Program-made: the position numbers and the translations under genes
The notes under the pieces: generated by a model
The model's database searches: none
What the model was told of the DNA's origin: nothing
Seen by the model: only the letters and a program-made list of their open reading frames with translations
Assembly: GCA_036346275.1 (NCBI GenBank)
Contig: CM070721.1
Coordinates: 55,639,869-55,703,868 of the forward strand
Source of the DNA: Otatea glauca
Taxonomy: Eukaryota > Streptophyta > Magnoliopsida > Poales > Poaceae
Direction of reading: 5' to 3'
Length of the DNA stretch: 64,000 nt
Part shown: positions 52,647-64,000 of the stretch, piece by piece
Layout: the number at the start of each line of letters is the position of its first letter
Position numbering within the stretch: the first letter of the stretch is position 1

Positions 52647-55600
52647 GTAAGGACCCGAATCCACTGATTCGAACCCACTGTGTTTACCGCACTAGTCCCA
52701 GGATCAACGCTAGTGCACACAGCTTAACATTGGTACATATCACATCATACACAACGATAATAGAATAATAGTTCATTTATTGATATAGCTAAATGTATGA
52801 TCTTATGACCAACTTACATTATTAAGCCACGCAGGGCAAGACTGAGGATATGAACTAATAATTAAGCAGCGGAAAGTAGAAACGTAGATAGCTCATCAGT
52901 TCACCACAGGCAACCAACAAGGCTCGGACCCTAATGACTCGTGTCTTCTTGGACCTCATCTTCCAACACAGGTGTAGATTCTTCAACTGTTGATTATTGT
53001 TGTTTGGCAAGGGTGAGTACTTAAAGCACTCAACAAGTTGTGCATGAATGCGCTTCTATTTATCTATATGTAAGGCTTATTCCAAAGGATAGGCTATCAT
53101 GGCTATTTTGCAATAAGCGGATTTATGCACAAATACAATAATAGATTGTAAAGAATGTAAAACAAATAGCAATAATAAATAAATTCAAGATTTCTCAAGT
53201 AAACCAAGTTTCCAATCCTAAATCAAGTTCCAACTTACCATATGGCAATCCCGCCATCCCAACCAAGTTGTCCGATTTATTAAACTAACCCTTAATCGTA
53301 ATTCCGAGCATTGCTCAATACCATGAGCACGGCTATCCTAATAGTTTCACACTCTGCAGAGGTTATGCACTTTACCCACGTGATACAACCAAACACCACA
53401 AAGGCGAGAGATTATAACAAAGCCTTTACAATGCTCTATCTTAATCCGGTACTACCCGCTAAGGTTTCAACACTGGCGGGTCTGTAAACCACATCCAGGG
53501 CCCCCCTCTTGCGCCATGTGAATTACACTCGACCGGAACTCACACCACCACGATAGTATCAACATTAAGACTTTGCAAATTACTCACTAGGTGGCCCATA
53601 CGGACATGTGGTTGCATGATTGACTCAGGTCAAAGGCTTGCAAGGTTAAGTCCTTAGTGTGATCAAGGCAAGACTTCCACATACCATCTGCCCATCGGGC
53701 CCACCTTGGCCTCCTCGCCCCTTGCCACTTGCCCCAATCTAAGTGATTATCACCCAGTTGATTACCAAGCACCACGTGCCATCAACAATTCAACATCGTT
53801 GCGTGACATGACTCGCCACAACAACTCAATCTCATCGTGTGATCCCACATGACACACAAGTTCATAACATTGTTCCATATTCCATTAATCAAGATTAATT
53901 ATCAATGGTGATGACACATGTGATGACGTGGCATGGCTAAGCAACTAATACGAACTAAACCTCCAATGTTGATTATAATTATTAACCAACTATATTAAAC
54001 CAATCTAGGGTGACAATGGATCATGGCATATAAGGACAAGGTAGGGTATAGACCAATCTGGTATTTTAGCTAAGCCCAAACTAATTTGAAACAGTTGTAT
54101 AATTGAATTATATGCAATAGTGTAAATCAAACATAGCAATTTTACAAACATGGGTTCAACATGATCAAAGCACAACTTGCCTTGGAATAGGTCCTGATCT
54201 TGATCTGAAGTTTGCTCTTGAGTTGCTGGATCTTCCTCCGAAGCGTCGCACAATTCAACGTCTACGCGTACCGAAGAAGAAAAGCAAATAAATACCAAAA
54301 CAGAGAGCAATTGAACTCCAAAAATCAATTAAAATTCACCATTAAATATATCTCGATTTTACAAATTTTTAGAAATTTGAATCACTCAAATCCGAGTTAA
54401 ATTGCAAAAGATATAGCCTTTTGAAGTTTGAAATAAATCTCAAATTGCTAAAATCGTAAAATCGAATTAATGATTTATTTTTAAACTGAAAAACTGGTTT
54501 ATGACGTCAGCGTGACATCAACATGACGCAGCGCTGGACCGGACCAATCAGAAGCCGACGCGTGTCCCGGTCCATGGACTGAGTCCACAGCGTGGCTCCG
54601 GACCACGGTGAACCCGGTGCACGACGCTTCGGGCTCTGCGCTTGACACGCGGCACGATCTGGTTGGCTCAACCAACGGCGCAATCTGGGCCTTCCATCAC
54701 TGATCCGACGGCTCATGCTAGCGATGACGTGGCTTACCGACACGTACTCCACGCGGCGAGATCTGACGCTCTCAGTCCAAGATCCGACGCTCTCAGTCCA
54801 AGATCCGACGGTTGCAAATGCTCGCGAGGTTCGACGATGAGCTCGGCGGCGCGTTCACCGGAGACCGAGACGAAGGCGAGCCCGACGGCGCTTTGGCGAT
54901 CAACAGGCAACGAAGACGCTGAACAAGCGTCTCCCGCGGCGATTCGAGATCGCCCTCAACGGCGCGGAAGGACACCGGTCGGCACGCAACGAAGAAAACG
55001 GCGACGGCGCTCGGCGTTCAACCCAAAATTCCGACGAAAGGCTACGGCTCTCGGGCTCGCGCAGGGCTTTGCTCACGGCCTCCCGGCGAACACGGCGCAC
55101 CCTCTTATAGCCATAGAGTCCGTGCCCGCCGGTTTCGCCATGCGGTGTCCATGGCCGACACGGAGCCGACTCGAGTCCTCATCCGAGACGACGCACGAGC
55201 AATCGACACGTGGCGGGGTGAACGCGCCGATTGTCTCGCGACGCGTCTTCATCCGTGATCATCCGATCCAGATCCAACGGCGCAGATTCAATCGCTCTAG
55301 GGTTTACCCGAGATGGGCCAAATGGGCCGCGATTCTCCGCCGCGCATACGCCAAGATGCAGACACGGGCCGCCCTTTATCGTTTCGGATTTTCAAAGGTT
55401 TTCTCAATTAAATTAATTCCAGAAATTCATTTAATTTGTTTTAGGCAATAAAATAATCAGGAAAAATCCAAGAAAAATCTCAAAAATACTTTGAGACATT
55501 TTGGACTTAAATAAAATATTTTTGGCAAAACTTTATTTTGACTTTGCACAGATTTAAATACTTTTGAATAAAAAGCAATAAACTTGATTTGAATTTAATT

Positions 55601-55697
55601 CAAATAAATCCAGAAAAATCCAAATAAATTCCAGAAAATCACAAATGCACAATTAAGAAAATAAAACTTAATTAAGCTGAATTTTTGGGATGTTACA
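52647..55697 (-). repeat. T3 5' LTR
   Basis: 3051 bp, partner of 32176-35161 with the same ends. Minus-strand TATA box at plus 55102-55111, TGACGTCA at 54502-54509. A 22-bp duplication occurs at about 54767-54810 (GACGCTCTCAGTCCAAGATC twice) that the left LTR lacks. The long plus-strand open stretch across its GC-rich block is not considered a gene. Confidence 0.92.
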
Positions 55698-56880
55698 TGC
55701 TTCTTCGAGAACCTTAACTGGGTGCTCGCGGTAAGTTAGATCAGGCTGGAGTTCAATCTCTTCCAATTGGGTAAGTTCAGCCGGGATGCGAAGACACTTC
55801 TTAAGCTGCGACACATGGAAGACATTGTGTACACTGGATAATTGGGATGGCAGCTCCAACTTGTATGCTTTTTCTCCCATCTTTTCCAGTATACGATATG
55901 GACCAATATATCGAGGGGCTAGCTTGCCTCGAACTTGGAATCGACGGATCCCATGAAGAGGTGAGACCTTAAGATAGATATAGTCATCAATCTCAAAGCT
56001 CAAGTCACGTCGACGAGTGTCGGCATAACTTTTCTGCGAGGCGGGCTTCTCTCAATCGGCCAGATTAAGTCCACATGTTCTTGGGCCTCATTTATTAAGT
56101 CTGGGCCAAAGAACTGTCTTTCTCCCACTTCAGACCAGAAAAGTGGAGTTCGACATTTCCTTCCATAAAGGTCTTCAAATGGCGACATTTGCAGACTAGC
56201 TTGAAAACCATTATTGTACGAGAACTCTACAAATGCTAAGCACTTCTCCCAATTGGTGCTATAGGTTAGCACACAAGCCCTCAACATATCTTCCAGGATT
56301 TGATTTGTCCTTTCAGTCTGACCATCGGTCTGAGGATGGTAAGCAGTACTGAAATTCAATTTAGTTCCCAAGAGACCATGCAATTTTTCCCAAAAACGGG
56401 ATGTGAATTGTGATCACCGATCTGAGACAATTGTTTTTGGGACCCCGTGCAAAAGCACGATGTTGCTAATGTAAAGTTCTGCCAACTTGTCTCCAGAATA
56501 TGTGGTCTTAACCGGGATAAAGTGAGCCACTTTGGTTAGTCGATCAATAACAACCCAAATGGAGTCATTCCTTTTTGAGTCCGGGGAAGGCCAGTAATGA
56601 AGTCCATACCGACCTCATCCCACTTCCATTCCGGAATTTGCAATGGTTGGAGTAGCCCAGCTGGACGTTGATGTTCAGCTTTGACACGCCGGCATACATC
56701 GCATTTCGCGATATATTCAGCGATATCTTTCTTCATACCAGGCCACCAATATTCTCCCTTAAGGTCTTGATACATTTTGGTACTACCAGGATGAATAGAT
56801 AATGGTGACTCATGGGCTTCAGATAGAATCAACTTCTTGATATCAGAATCATTGGGCACATAAATACGAGTTCCCTTCAT
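55698..56880 (-). pseudogene. T2 integrase and C-terminal domain
   Basis: Zinc finger HHCC at 56640-56810 (HESPLSIHPGSTKMYQ, CDVCRRVKAEHQRPAGLLQ), then WDEVGMDFITGLPRTQKG with the first catalytic Asp. A frameshift follows near 56565. At 56414-56416 a TGA interrupts the SDR-x-SQFTSRFW motif of the second catalytic Asp, where Gly is normal. 56000-56383 holds NFSTAYHPQTDGQTERTNQI, with the catalytic Glu, and SPFEDLYGRKCRTPL. 55698-56003 holds the GRKLxPRYIGPYRI-type C-terminal domain (PRYIGPYRILEKMGEKAYKL, HNVFHVSQLKKCL). The frame runs into T3 at 55697; its natural continuation is at 32175. Confidence 0.87.
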
Positions 56881-57000
56881 AATTATCCCATCCGGACTTT
56901 CTGTGAACTCCGAATTTATGCTTCCAATTGAATGATTTCGGATCTCTATAACAGCTTCATCCTTGAATTGAGCAACTTTAATATGACTTTTAAGAGTTGG

Positions 57001-58455
57001 CTACAACTGGAGAGCGGCCACATAACCATTTTCCACTAAATTCAAATTGAGCTTCTGGAAGTCATTGATCAGGTCAGATTGACTAGGATCTAATATGCAA
57101 TACAACTTTCGACTAAGAGCGTTAGCTACGACATTGGCCTTACCAGGGTGGTAGTGAAGACCAAGGTCATAGTCTTTAATCAGCTCTAGCCACCGTCTTT
57201 GCCTCAAATTCAATTCTGGTTGGGTAAAGAAGTACTTAAGACTTTTATGATCAGTATAGATTTCCGTCCTATTCCCAATAAGATAGTGCCGCCAGATTTT
57301 ATGGGCATGGACAACAGCGGCCAGTTCAAGGTCATGAGTAGGATAGTTCAGCTCATGAGGGCGAAGTTGTCGAGAGGCATAAGCGACAACACGGCCTTCT
57401 TGCATCAACACACATCCCAACCCTTGGAGTGATGCATCACAATATACTTCAAAATCTTTGTGAATATCTGGCAGTATGAGTACTGGGGCAGAGGTCAGCT
57501 TCTCTTTCAGTTTTTGGAAACTCTGCTCACAATCAGAAGTCCATTCGAACTTCTTTTCCTTCTTTAGGAGTTGCGTGAGTGGCTTGGCAATCTTAGAGAA
57601 GTTTTCAATGAACCGGCGATAATAACCGGCAAAGCCTAGAAAACTTCGAATTTTTGGAACTGACTGTGGCCTTTCCCAAGCCAACACCACTTGCACTTTA
57701 CTTGAGTCAACAGCAACTACGCCTCCTGATAAAACATGCCCGAGAAATGCCACTTCTTTCAACCAAAACTCACACTTCTCGAACTTGGCATATAATTTAT
57801 TTTCTCGTAGTTTGCCGAGGACCATATGCAAATGCTGCTTATGCTCTTCTTCAGTCTTGGAATATATCAGGATATCATCAATAAATACCACTACAAACTT
57901 ATCTAGATACTCCATAAAAATCTTATTCATTAAGCTCATGAAGCTTGCCGGAGCATTAGTGAGCCCAAAGGACATCACGGTGTATTCATATAATCCATAA
58001 CGGGTAGTGAAGGCAGTCTTGGGAATGTCTGATGGCCTGACCTTTAGCTGGAAATACCCCAACTTCAAGTCTATCTTGGAAAATATTTGTGCCCCATTTA
58101 GTTGATCAAATAGATCATCAATCCGGGGTAACGGATATTTATTCTTGATGGTTACTTCATTTAAGGCACGGTAGTCTACACACATGCGCAGACTATTGTC
58201 CTTTTTCTTGACAAAGAGAACCGGACTTCCCCAGGGTGATGTACTGGGACGAATAAATCCCTTGTCCAGTTGTTCCTTGAGCTGCTTCTTCAATTCCACT
58301 AATTCATTTGTGGGCATCCTATATGGACGCTTTGATATTGGTGCCGTTCCCGGCACCAGGTCAATAATGAACTCCATTTCTCGATCCGGAGGCACTCCTG
58401 GCAATTCAGCAGGAAATACCTCTGGAAATTCATTAACTATTGGCACAGTTTCCAA
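57001..58455 (-). pseudogene. T2 reverse transcriptase and RNase H (long open stretch, 484 aa)
   Basis: Longest intact reading frame in the window. Residues 1-30 have the EFPEVFPAELPGVPPDREME linker. RT spans about 70-260, with SPVLFVKKKDNSLRMCVDY, KIDLKLGYFQ (usually KIDLRSGYHQ), MSFGLTNAPA and catalytic FIDD at 191-194. The connection FLGFAGYYRRFIENFSKIAK follows, then RNase H with YCDASLQGLGCVL, the Glu of THDLELAAVVHA, and YTDHKSLKYFF. The fourth RNase H acidic residue, Asp in VVADALSRK of T3 and T4, is Asn here (residue 445, plus 57121-57123), which should impair RNase H. A minus-strand continuation to the integrase (56881-57000) is present in another frame. Confidence 0.9.
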
Positions 58456-60156
58456 TTCAACTGTGGACGTTAAACATCAGTCTGGCTGAGATGTCAACTC
58501 ATTAGTACTTGAGACAAATTCCACAGGTATTCCTTCATGATTTACCAGAGATATAGATCGATCGGCGTAGTTTATGCAACCTCTATGTTTGGCCAACCAA
58601 TCCATGCCTAAGATCACATCTAGCCCAGATGTTTCTATTAAGATGAGATCAGCATAAAATATAACCCCATTGATTTTTATGCTAATTCCAAAGACGTAAA
58701 CTAGCGATTATAATAGTGGCTCGGTGATTGCACAATCATGCGAGTAGGCAGCGAAACCTCTAATTCGTTTTGTTCAGAAAACTTCTTGGAGATAAAGGAA
58801 TGGGAAGCTCCAGAATCAAACAAAACCAATGTAGGCACAGATTGCACAAGGAACATACCAAGCACAACATCTGAGGCTTCCTGCGCCTCTTCAGTCGTCA
58901 TATAGTGAAGGCGCCCAACATTTCCGCCTTGCGCAGGTGGGGGCGTCGATCCTTGAGTCCGGCCTTGAGCATGTGGACGAGGTTGCCTGGTCTTCCTCTT
59001 GGAACAGGAACTGGCGTAATGTCCACGCTCATTGCAATGAAAACACGTGACATTTGGCGCCTGCTTTTGGACAACAGCAGCAGTCCTAGGCTGTTGCACC
59101 GGCGAAACAGATCGCTCGGCTACCATCAGACAAAGCGAGTAGCCTGACTCTGTGACCTCTGAGTCTGGGGAGTCGGTCGTTGGGCTCTTGGTACTGGTGG
59201 TGGTGTTGGTTGACGAAAACTGGTCGGCTGCCACCCTTGCGGCCTAGATGATCCAGCTCCAGATGAGCTACGCGAAAGCCACTTGCGCTTGCGGCTCTCC
59301 ATCACATCTTCATCGCTGTGCTCCACTCTTCTGCCTTGTCCACTGTGTCCGAAGTCGTCAATGTCTTGGGCAATCAAGGCCCACTTGACTTCTTCATTTA
59401 GATTTTCCCTAAACCTCTCAATCCTTCTTGTCTCATTAGCTACTTCATATGTGGCATATCTTGACAGCTGATTGAAACGATGCAGGTACTCCATCACTGT
59501 CATCGAGCCTTGCTTAAGATCCAAGAACTCCCGCTTTTTCACTTCAATCACACCGGTGGAATGTGGGTGCGTGAGAAAGCGACTCTAAACTCGTGCCATA
59601 GAACCACCCGACCTTCAGCAAGACCGCTTGGTAGTTCTCCCACCATACCGCTGCAGGTCCCACGCAATCGATAGGAGGCATATAAGACCTTCTCCCTCTC
59701 ATCACACTGAGCAATAGCTAGCTTGCTCTCCACACCCGCAACCAATCATCGACATCGAGAGGCTCGGCGAGAAGGGAGAAAACAGTGGTGGGTTCTTAGG
59801 AACTCGTTCAACTTGGACACCGAGGAGCTCCACCATTTCCTCCACAGGCGACACCACAGAGCTGCAGATGATCGGGCTATCTGCTTGCGATGTCGGAGTA
59901 TTCGCCGCCTTCCTTGCTCAATTAAAGCCAAGACTTGAGCCATAGTAGGTGGTGGAGGCAGCTGTTCCTCATGAACCTCATCCCCAGCTGGAGATGGAAT
60001 AGGGGCATCTCGGCGGGCTGCTCGAGATGACAAGGCTCTTGTTACAGGATGTTGAGGATTAGGTTGTGCAGGCGTTGAGACACTCGCTCTGGGGTCGTGA
60101 GTATCCTGCGGTACATCAGCTTCCAAGATCTGATTGAGTGACCTGGTCGGCCTCAT
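58456..60156 (-). pseudogene. T2 gag and protease
   Basis: Gag starts at ATG 60156 (MRPTRSLNQILE), with a Pro-rich N-terminal region. A frameshift lies near 59860. The middle part is at 59548-59745 (LAIAQCDEREKVLYASYRLR). The core, 59126-59551, has KKREFLDLKQGSMTVMEYLH and FNQLSRYATYEVANETRRIE. The zinc knuckle CFHCNERGHYASSC is at 59003-59045. The protease follows with LVLFDSGASHSFISKKF (58770-58830), then VILGMDWLAKHRG near 58600 in another frame, up to a stop near 58480. Confidence 0.85.
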
Positions 60157-60493
60157 CCTGAAATTGGTACCATTTTAGTACGCGACAAAGACTAGGGTAA
60201 GACTTCAAATTTACCCATCATATAGTCACCCTACAAATCTTGTTTCTACTATTATGTTTAGCAATATTTTATTTAATTGTTCATCATCATTTTTTTTGGA
60301 TTCTCTCATCGAAAATCTTCACCCCTTAGTTACAATTCGCGAGAGAAAATCCGTTATTATTATTCATGCCAAAAAGAGGTACAACTCGAAAACTTACAAT
60401 ACCAAAAGCATTTCATGTAACTATAAAGGATACATACACATACCAACTATTTTACAAATTTATTACTATAACACAAGATCACTAGGGGTGAAC
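60157..60493. other. AT-rich spacer between T2 leader ORFs and gag
   Basis: Strongly AT-rich, without coding on the minus strand. It could be an intron or untranslated leader. Nothing else seen. Confidence 0.5.
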
Positions 60494-61941
60494 CTATCCA
60501 CTAATAATCCCCGGATGTGGCGATGGTGATCCCACATCACAACTACTCCCCGAACTAGAGGGCTCGGGAGGCGGCTCCGGATTCCCTGCCGGGCGAAACT
60601 GACGTAGATACTCCTGTCTATTTCCAGTTCTGCGCCTCCTAGGTCCCAACTCGGTCTCCTGGCCACCTATACGCGCTTCATATGAACGTACATACGCACT
60701 CATATCCACATGATGCACTTGACAAATCTTTCTCGCCAACTTACGACTTGTCTCCTTGATGGCTTGGACTCTATCTGAACTAAAATGCTGAACTTGATGG
60801 CGTACGCGACGCCCTCTCCTTATAGTAATAGCGTGCGCATACACTTTAAACCCATCCACTATCTGCCTAACAGTGAGCATAGGGCGATGTTTTTATTGCC
60901 CATAATTTTCCGCTAAGTCCCTAGCTATAGCTGCCCAACTGGAGGGGTTGGTCATCTGAAATTTTAGAGCAAGATAAATTAGTATTAATATAATGCCAGC
61001 AGTAACAGAGAAACAACAACTGTGCTACTTTTGCATGGGTCGAATTTATCTCACAATTCTTATATACTTAGCCCTTACAATTCTTATGAACTAAGTTATT
61101 CCTATATTAATCTTTATCATATGGTCCTTCAATGAACTAATACCTCATTGATTCATAACAAAAGATACCACTTTATTTATCTCATACTTCTCATATTTAC
61201 AACAACTGTTACATCCCTCTCATGGACTCCTATCTACTCTATCTCGTCTAAGGTACTAGACGCGTAGGCTCTACGCCTATACACCCGAGGGGCTTCGGGC
61301 TGAAACTCACAAGTACTACGGGGGTTTATGCCCTTATCGTTAATAAGACGCGGGTGACTACCTATACAGGACATCCTGGCTCCTCTGGGCACACCAGGCG
61401 TAGGCACGTAGGAATCAGGTGGAGAGCGCTGGGCGGATGGGATTTGAGAAGTCCCCTCGCTTAGCACCGTGCGTGGTATTGTACCTCTCGCTACGCACGG
61501 GGCCAAGTGGGCTTCCAGAAATGCCATCCGTCGTCGGGTCTCCAACAGTTCCTGCGCTAACTGTACATAGTGGTTATCAAACTTATTTACAAAATTCAAC
61601 ATAACCCTAAGACCATTATTTCTAACTCTAGTGTGGTCTCTATATACATTATCTCCAATTGGGGGTCTTCGAGGAAGATATCGATAAGGTGGATCGGATC
61701 ACGGAATCACATGGCGGAGGTGGATCACGGCCTGGTAAGCAGCTTCATTCATCGAAGCATCTATGGATGATCCATATCCTTCAAAAGTTCTTTCACCCTC
61801 ATTAAAAGCCGGTCTTGGAGGTATAAAGACCCTAGTAGCATATTCCTTAGTCTCCGAGCTCAAGTATGCATGAAACACTACATATCTCGGGACACTCTCG
61901 TAATGACAGTTCTCTAGCAGATGATGTAGTACCCCCATCAT
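60494..61941 (-). pseudogene. T2 leader ORFs (dsRNA-binding-like extra ORF, probably spliced)
   Basis: Three open minus-strand pieces lie between primer site and gag. 61699-61941 has HYESVPRYVVFHAYLSSETK, then FEGYGSSIDASMNEAAYQAV and IHLR. The order (P-x-Y strand, later a GYGSS loop, then a helix with Ala-Ala) is like a double-stranded-RNA-binding domain. 61234-61602 has a helical piece (NKFDNHYVQLAQELLETRRR) and a Pro/Ser-rich tail. 60494-60880 has a basic helical piece (QAIKETSRKLARKICQVHHV) and EARIGGQETELGPRRRR. AT-rich gaps (60960-61230 and 60180-60490) look like introns or untranslated sequence. No standard retroelement domain is present. The function is unknown. Confidence 0.55.
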
Positions 61942-62180
61942 TCCACCTAGCTCTGGAGTGATCGACTCATGGCAAGGTACATAACGTGCAATCTACAAAA
62001 TAACAGAAAAGGAGAGATTAATAATAATTATTTATGAATAGCTAAGAGACCACAAATAAGAAAATTAGCATATATGCTAAAGTTCATTATTAGTAGAGAG
62101 TAGAGTTTCGTTTGTCCTTCAAATTAAGTGTTCATATTACTAACTAACGACCATTCACCCAAGGCTTCCTACGTCAGTGT

Positions 62181-62193
62181 GGCTCTGATACCA
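62181..62193 (-). promoter_or_regulatory. T2 primer binding site
   Basis: The minus strand reads TGGTATCAGAGCC, a few bases from the LTR edge at 62198. tRNA-iMet type. Confidence 0.88.
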
Positions 62194-62197
62194 ACGC

Positions 62198-64000
62198 TGT
62201 GAGACCCTGTTTTTGCAAACAGGAACCTCCATGTGATTACCGTACTAGTCCCATGATCAGTGGCTAGCACTCACATGTTTACAACATTCATATCACAACC
62301 ACAAGATAGATATCTGACAGGCATATATTACAAGCAGTAATAATTATACAGAGTTAAATTCTTACAACAGCGGAAAAATAGGGGAAATTAAAACTCCAAA
62401 AGCCACGTGGTTTGCCCGCTAACCCTCAGGCAACTGACTTGGCAAACCTAGGGAAACTCATCGCCAAAAGTCCCGAACCCTGCGTGAAAGTAAAAGTCGT
62501 CAGCGCTTGCAGTTTCGTCCTCTGAGACAGCAGATGCAAGATTGAGTACTTTGGTACTCAGCAAGACTTATAGTGTTTGACAGATGCAATAAAGTAATTA
62601 TGCAGGCTAAACAAGGCAGGTTAATGGTTATTTTGCATTTGCATAAATATTTAAGGACATGATATAATAAATTGAAACATTTCGTTTTCAAATGAGCATT
62701 TGAAATATAAAGTGATAAGCAAATATCCAAGTCCTTCGACCCAGTCTACCCGACTGCAAAGATCCCCGGAGTCTGTCCTTTGACTCAAAAAGCTAGTTGC
62801 AAAACGGTTTCCTTTTCAAACCCAATTTTTCTAGAAAAAGTATCAAAACATTACTAACATTGGAATGACTTTACCAAGCGTCCATAACCGTGGACATGGC
62901 TAATTGATTAGATTTACACTCTGCAGAGGTGTACACTTTACCCACAAGGAATGATCAACCTCTTTTGCCAGGCCAATTTACACACTTCCTTTGGTGTGTC
63001 GGAGAGAGATCATCTGAGCCGTTACATTATCTAGATGTGGCTTTGAACCAGCCGGGACGTTTGGCCTCGCCATGAAAAAATGTAAACACTCACCCAAGAC
63101 GTGGCTCCTTTCACATCACACCCAACACCACGTTTACATCACGGTAAGGCGTACACCGTTGCATTGGTAAGTAGACCCCTACTGACAGACCAACCGGAAT
63201 GCCTGTGCAATCTCCCGCCTTCCTTAGATGCAAAGCCACACCTAAATAACTTAATAGGCTAAGACCCGCCCATACAAGCCCTCGTGGTTGTACGAAATTC
63301 TTGGATCTATAGCGTCCCATTGCTCGGTCCTTAATCCGACACGGGCGATACTCCACCCTACACTACATGCAATTCCCTTTGCACCTCCGGCTATTGCCAA
63401 TAATCGCCCGCATCAAAACCATAGTTTTAGTTTTGGGTTTTTAATCGAAGTAATAGCAACATTTTCCCAAATGAGGATCATACATTCGTTGAAAAGGTTG
63501 AAAACACGATCAACAGCTTAAGCAGATATTTTATGCTAGCGATCACACCCAAAATGACATTAAGCATGTCTAGTTTTCCAACTAAGGCTTACAAGGTTCA
63601 CATGTTCATACAGATTGAGGCAAACCATAATTTACAGGACTAACTACTGTTCTAACCCAAATTAGCATTTTTAGGGAGAACTATCCGGATGCACTGTACA
63701 TAAGCAAAAACAACATAGTGTAGGTAAATTATTAGGCTCGACATGTTCAAGGAGGTGCTTGCCTTGCAACTCGCTGTCTAACTCCGGATCTGGATCGGCG
63801 ATGGCGTCGTCTTCCTCTTCGAGGACGTCGGACTCTACACGACGATCAAGCAGACAATAGTAAACATCCAAATTCAGAAAGGGCGAAAAGAAGACAGACA
63901 GTAAATCAAATAAAGAGAAACTGCAGAAAACAGGGTTATCCTTTTGAGAGTTGAAATATAAATTTTTTGAGATTTCACACGGTAATTAATTATACATTTG
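62198..64000 (-). repeat. T2 5' LTR (first 1.8 kb, cut by window edge)
   Basis: Starts TGTGAGACCCTG and matches 27452-29220 throughout. By comparison with the complete 3' LTR, about 2.7 kb are missing beyond the window. It appears less affected by the CAG/CTG-centred changes than its partner. Open stretches in it (for example 63111-63356 minus) also occur in broken form in the left copy and are not considered genes. Confidence 0.9.

Larger units (their letters stand above)
32176..55697 (-). mobile_element. T3: Tekay/Del-like element inserted in T2 (TSD TGCTT)
   Basis: Minus strand. 3' LTR 32176-35161, internal region 35162-36328 plus 48090-52646, 5' LTR 52647-55697. Its ends are TG...CA and the flanking five bases TGCTT are the same at 32171-32175 and 55698-55702. 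The two LTRs are nearly identical over about 3 kb apart from small gaps, so the insertion is young. Element T4 sits inside its integrase. Length without T4 would be about 11.8 kb. Confidence 0.92.
27452..64000 (-). mobile_element. T2: Tekay/Del-like Ty3/gypsy chromovirus, interrupted by T3
   Basis: Minus-strand element. Its 3' LTR is 27452-31985, its internal region is 31986-32175 plus 55698-62197, and its 5' LTR starts at 62198 and runs past the window edge. T3 is inserted between the integrase C-terminus and the chromodomain. The two outer flanks of T3 read straight through in the T2 frame once T3 and one TGCTT are removed. Order is gag, protease, RT, RNase H, integrase, chromodomain, which is the chromovirus order. 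The very long LTRs (4.5 kb) and the extra leader ORFs fit Tekay/Del elements of grasses. It is inserted in the CACTA ORF2; the 5-bp duplication is predicted to be ATAGG (27447-27451) but the other side is outside. Confidence 0.88.

Noticed and set aside
1..64000. tRNA, rRNA or other structural RNA genes
   Set aside because: Scanned for tRNA-like arms and conserved rRNA words. Only primer binding sites complementary to tRNA-iMet were found, no RNA gene.
27452..64000. Integrated plant pararetrovirus instead of retrotransposons
   Set aside because: LTRs, target duplications, integrase and chromodomain are present, and no movement or coat protein is seen, so these are Ty3/gypsy elements.

Overview
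The window is plant DNA, most likely from a grass (Poaceae). It is a transposon graveyard with no ordinary host gene that I can recognise. The evidence is the combination of Tekay/Del-type Ty3/gypsy elements with 3-4.5 kb LTRs, a CACTA element with a two-gene layout, a Mutator-like (MULE) transposase next to a plant mobile domain (PMD) gene, a GRF zinc-finger gene of grass type, and Tourist-like and hAT-derived MITEs. No species can be named from the sequence alone.

Layout, left to right. (1) 1-3362: the 5' part of a minus-strand Ty3/gypsy element with a short LTR, probably Reina-like, cut by the window edge. (2) 3555-4282: a truncated hAT-derived repeat, then AT-rich intergenic DNA. (3) 6394-11135: a decayed MULE transposase carrying a fresh 120-bp tandem duplication, run together with a broken PMD gene, followed by a small spliced GRF zinc-finger gene. 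Short GCGATCGCCC-type palindromes flank the GRF gene. (4) 12478-17330: a patchwork of MITEs, including a Tourist-like element at 15076-16046 that contains a hAT-derived element at 15585-15905. (5) 17972-27451: the 5' portion of a CACTA element with two genes, ORF1 (Tnp2-type transposase) and ORF2 (Transposase_24-like region plus an Ulp1-like protease). A solo LTR with perfect 5-bp target duplications interrupts it. (6) 27452-64000: a large minus-strand Tekay-like element, called T2 here, inserted in CACTA ORF2. Inside T2 lies T3 (32176-55697, minus strand), and inside T3 lies T4 (36329-48084, plus strand). T3 and T4 have exact 5-bp target duplications (TGCTT and ATGCT), so the order of insertion is clear: CACTA, then T2, then T3, then T4.

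All the large coding regions are interrupted. Some breaks look like real decay, such as TGG-to-TAG and CAG-to-TAG stops in the PMD gene, a changed catalytic Asp in the T3 reverse transcriptase, and a changed RNase H Asp in T2. Many others, especially in T4, the left part of T3 and the left T2 LTR, are small changes centred on CAG/CTG and on homopolymers when paired copies are compared. That pattern suggests uncorrected long-read miscalls at CHG-methylated sites, so the reading-frame state of those parts should not be trusted.

The points I rate highest are the repeated promoter architecture of the two CACTA genes (palindromic array, TATA box, leader, and an intron ending directly before the ATG), the extra leader ORFs of the Tekay-like elements that resemble double-stranded-RNA-binding domains, the MULE-PMD-GRF cluster, and the likely CHG-linked assembly artefact.
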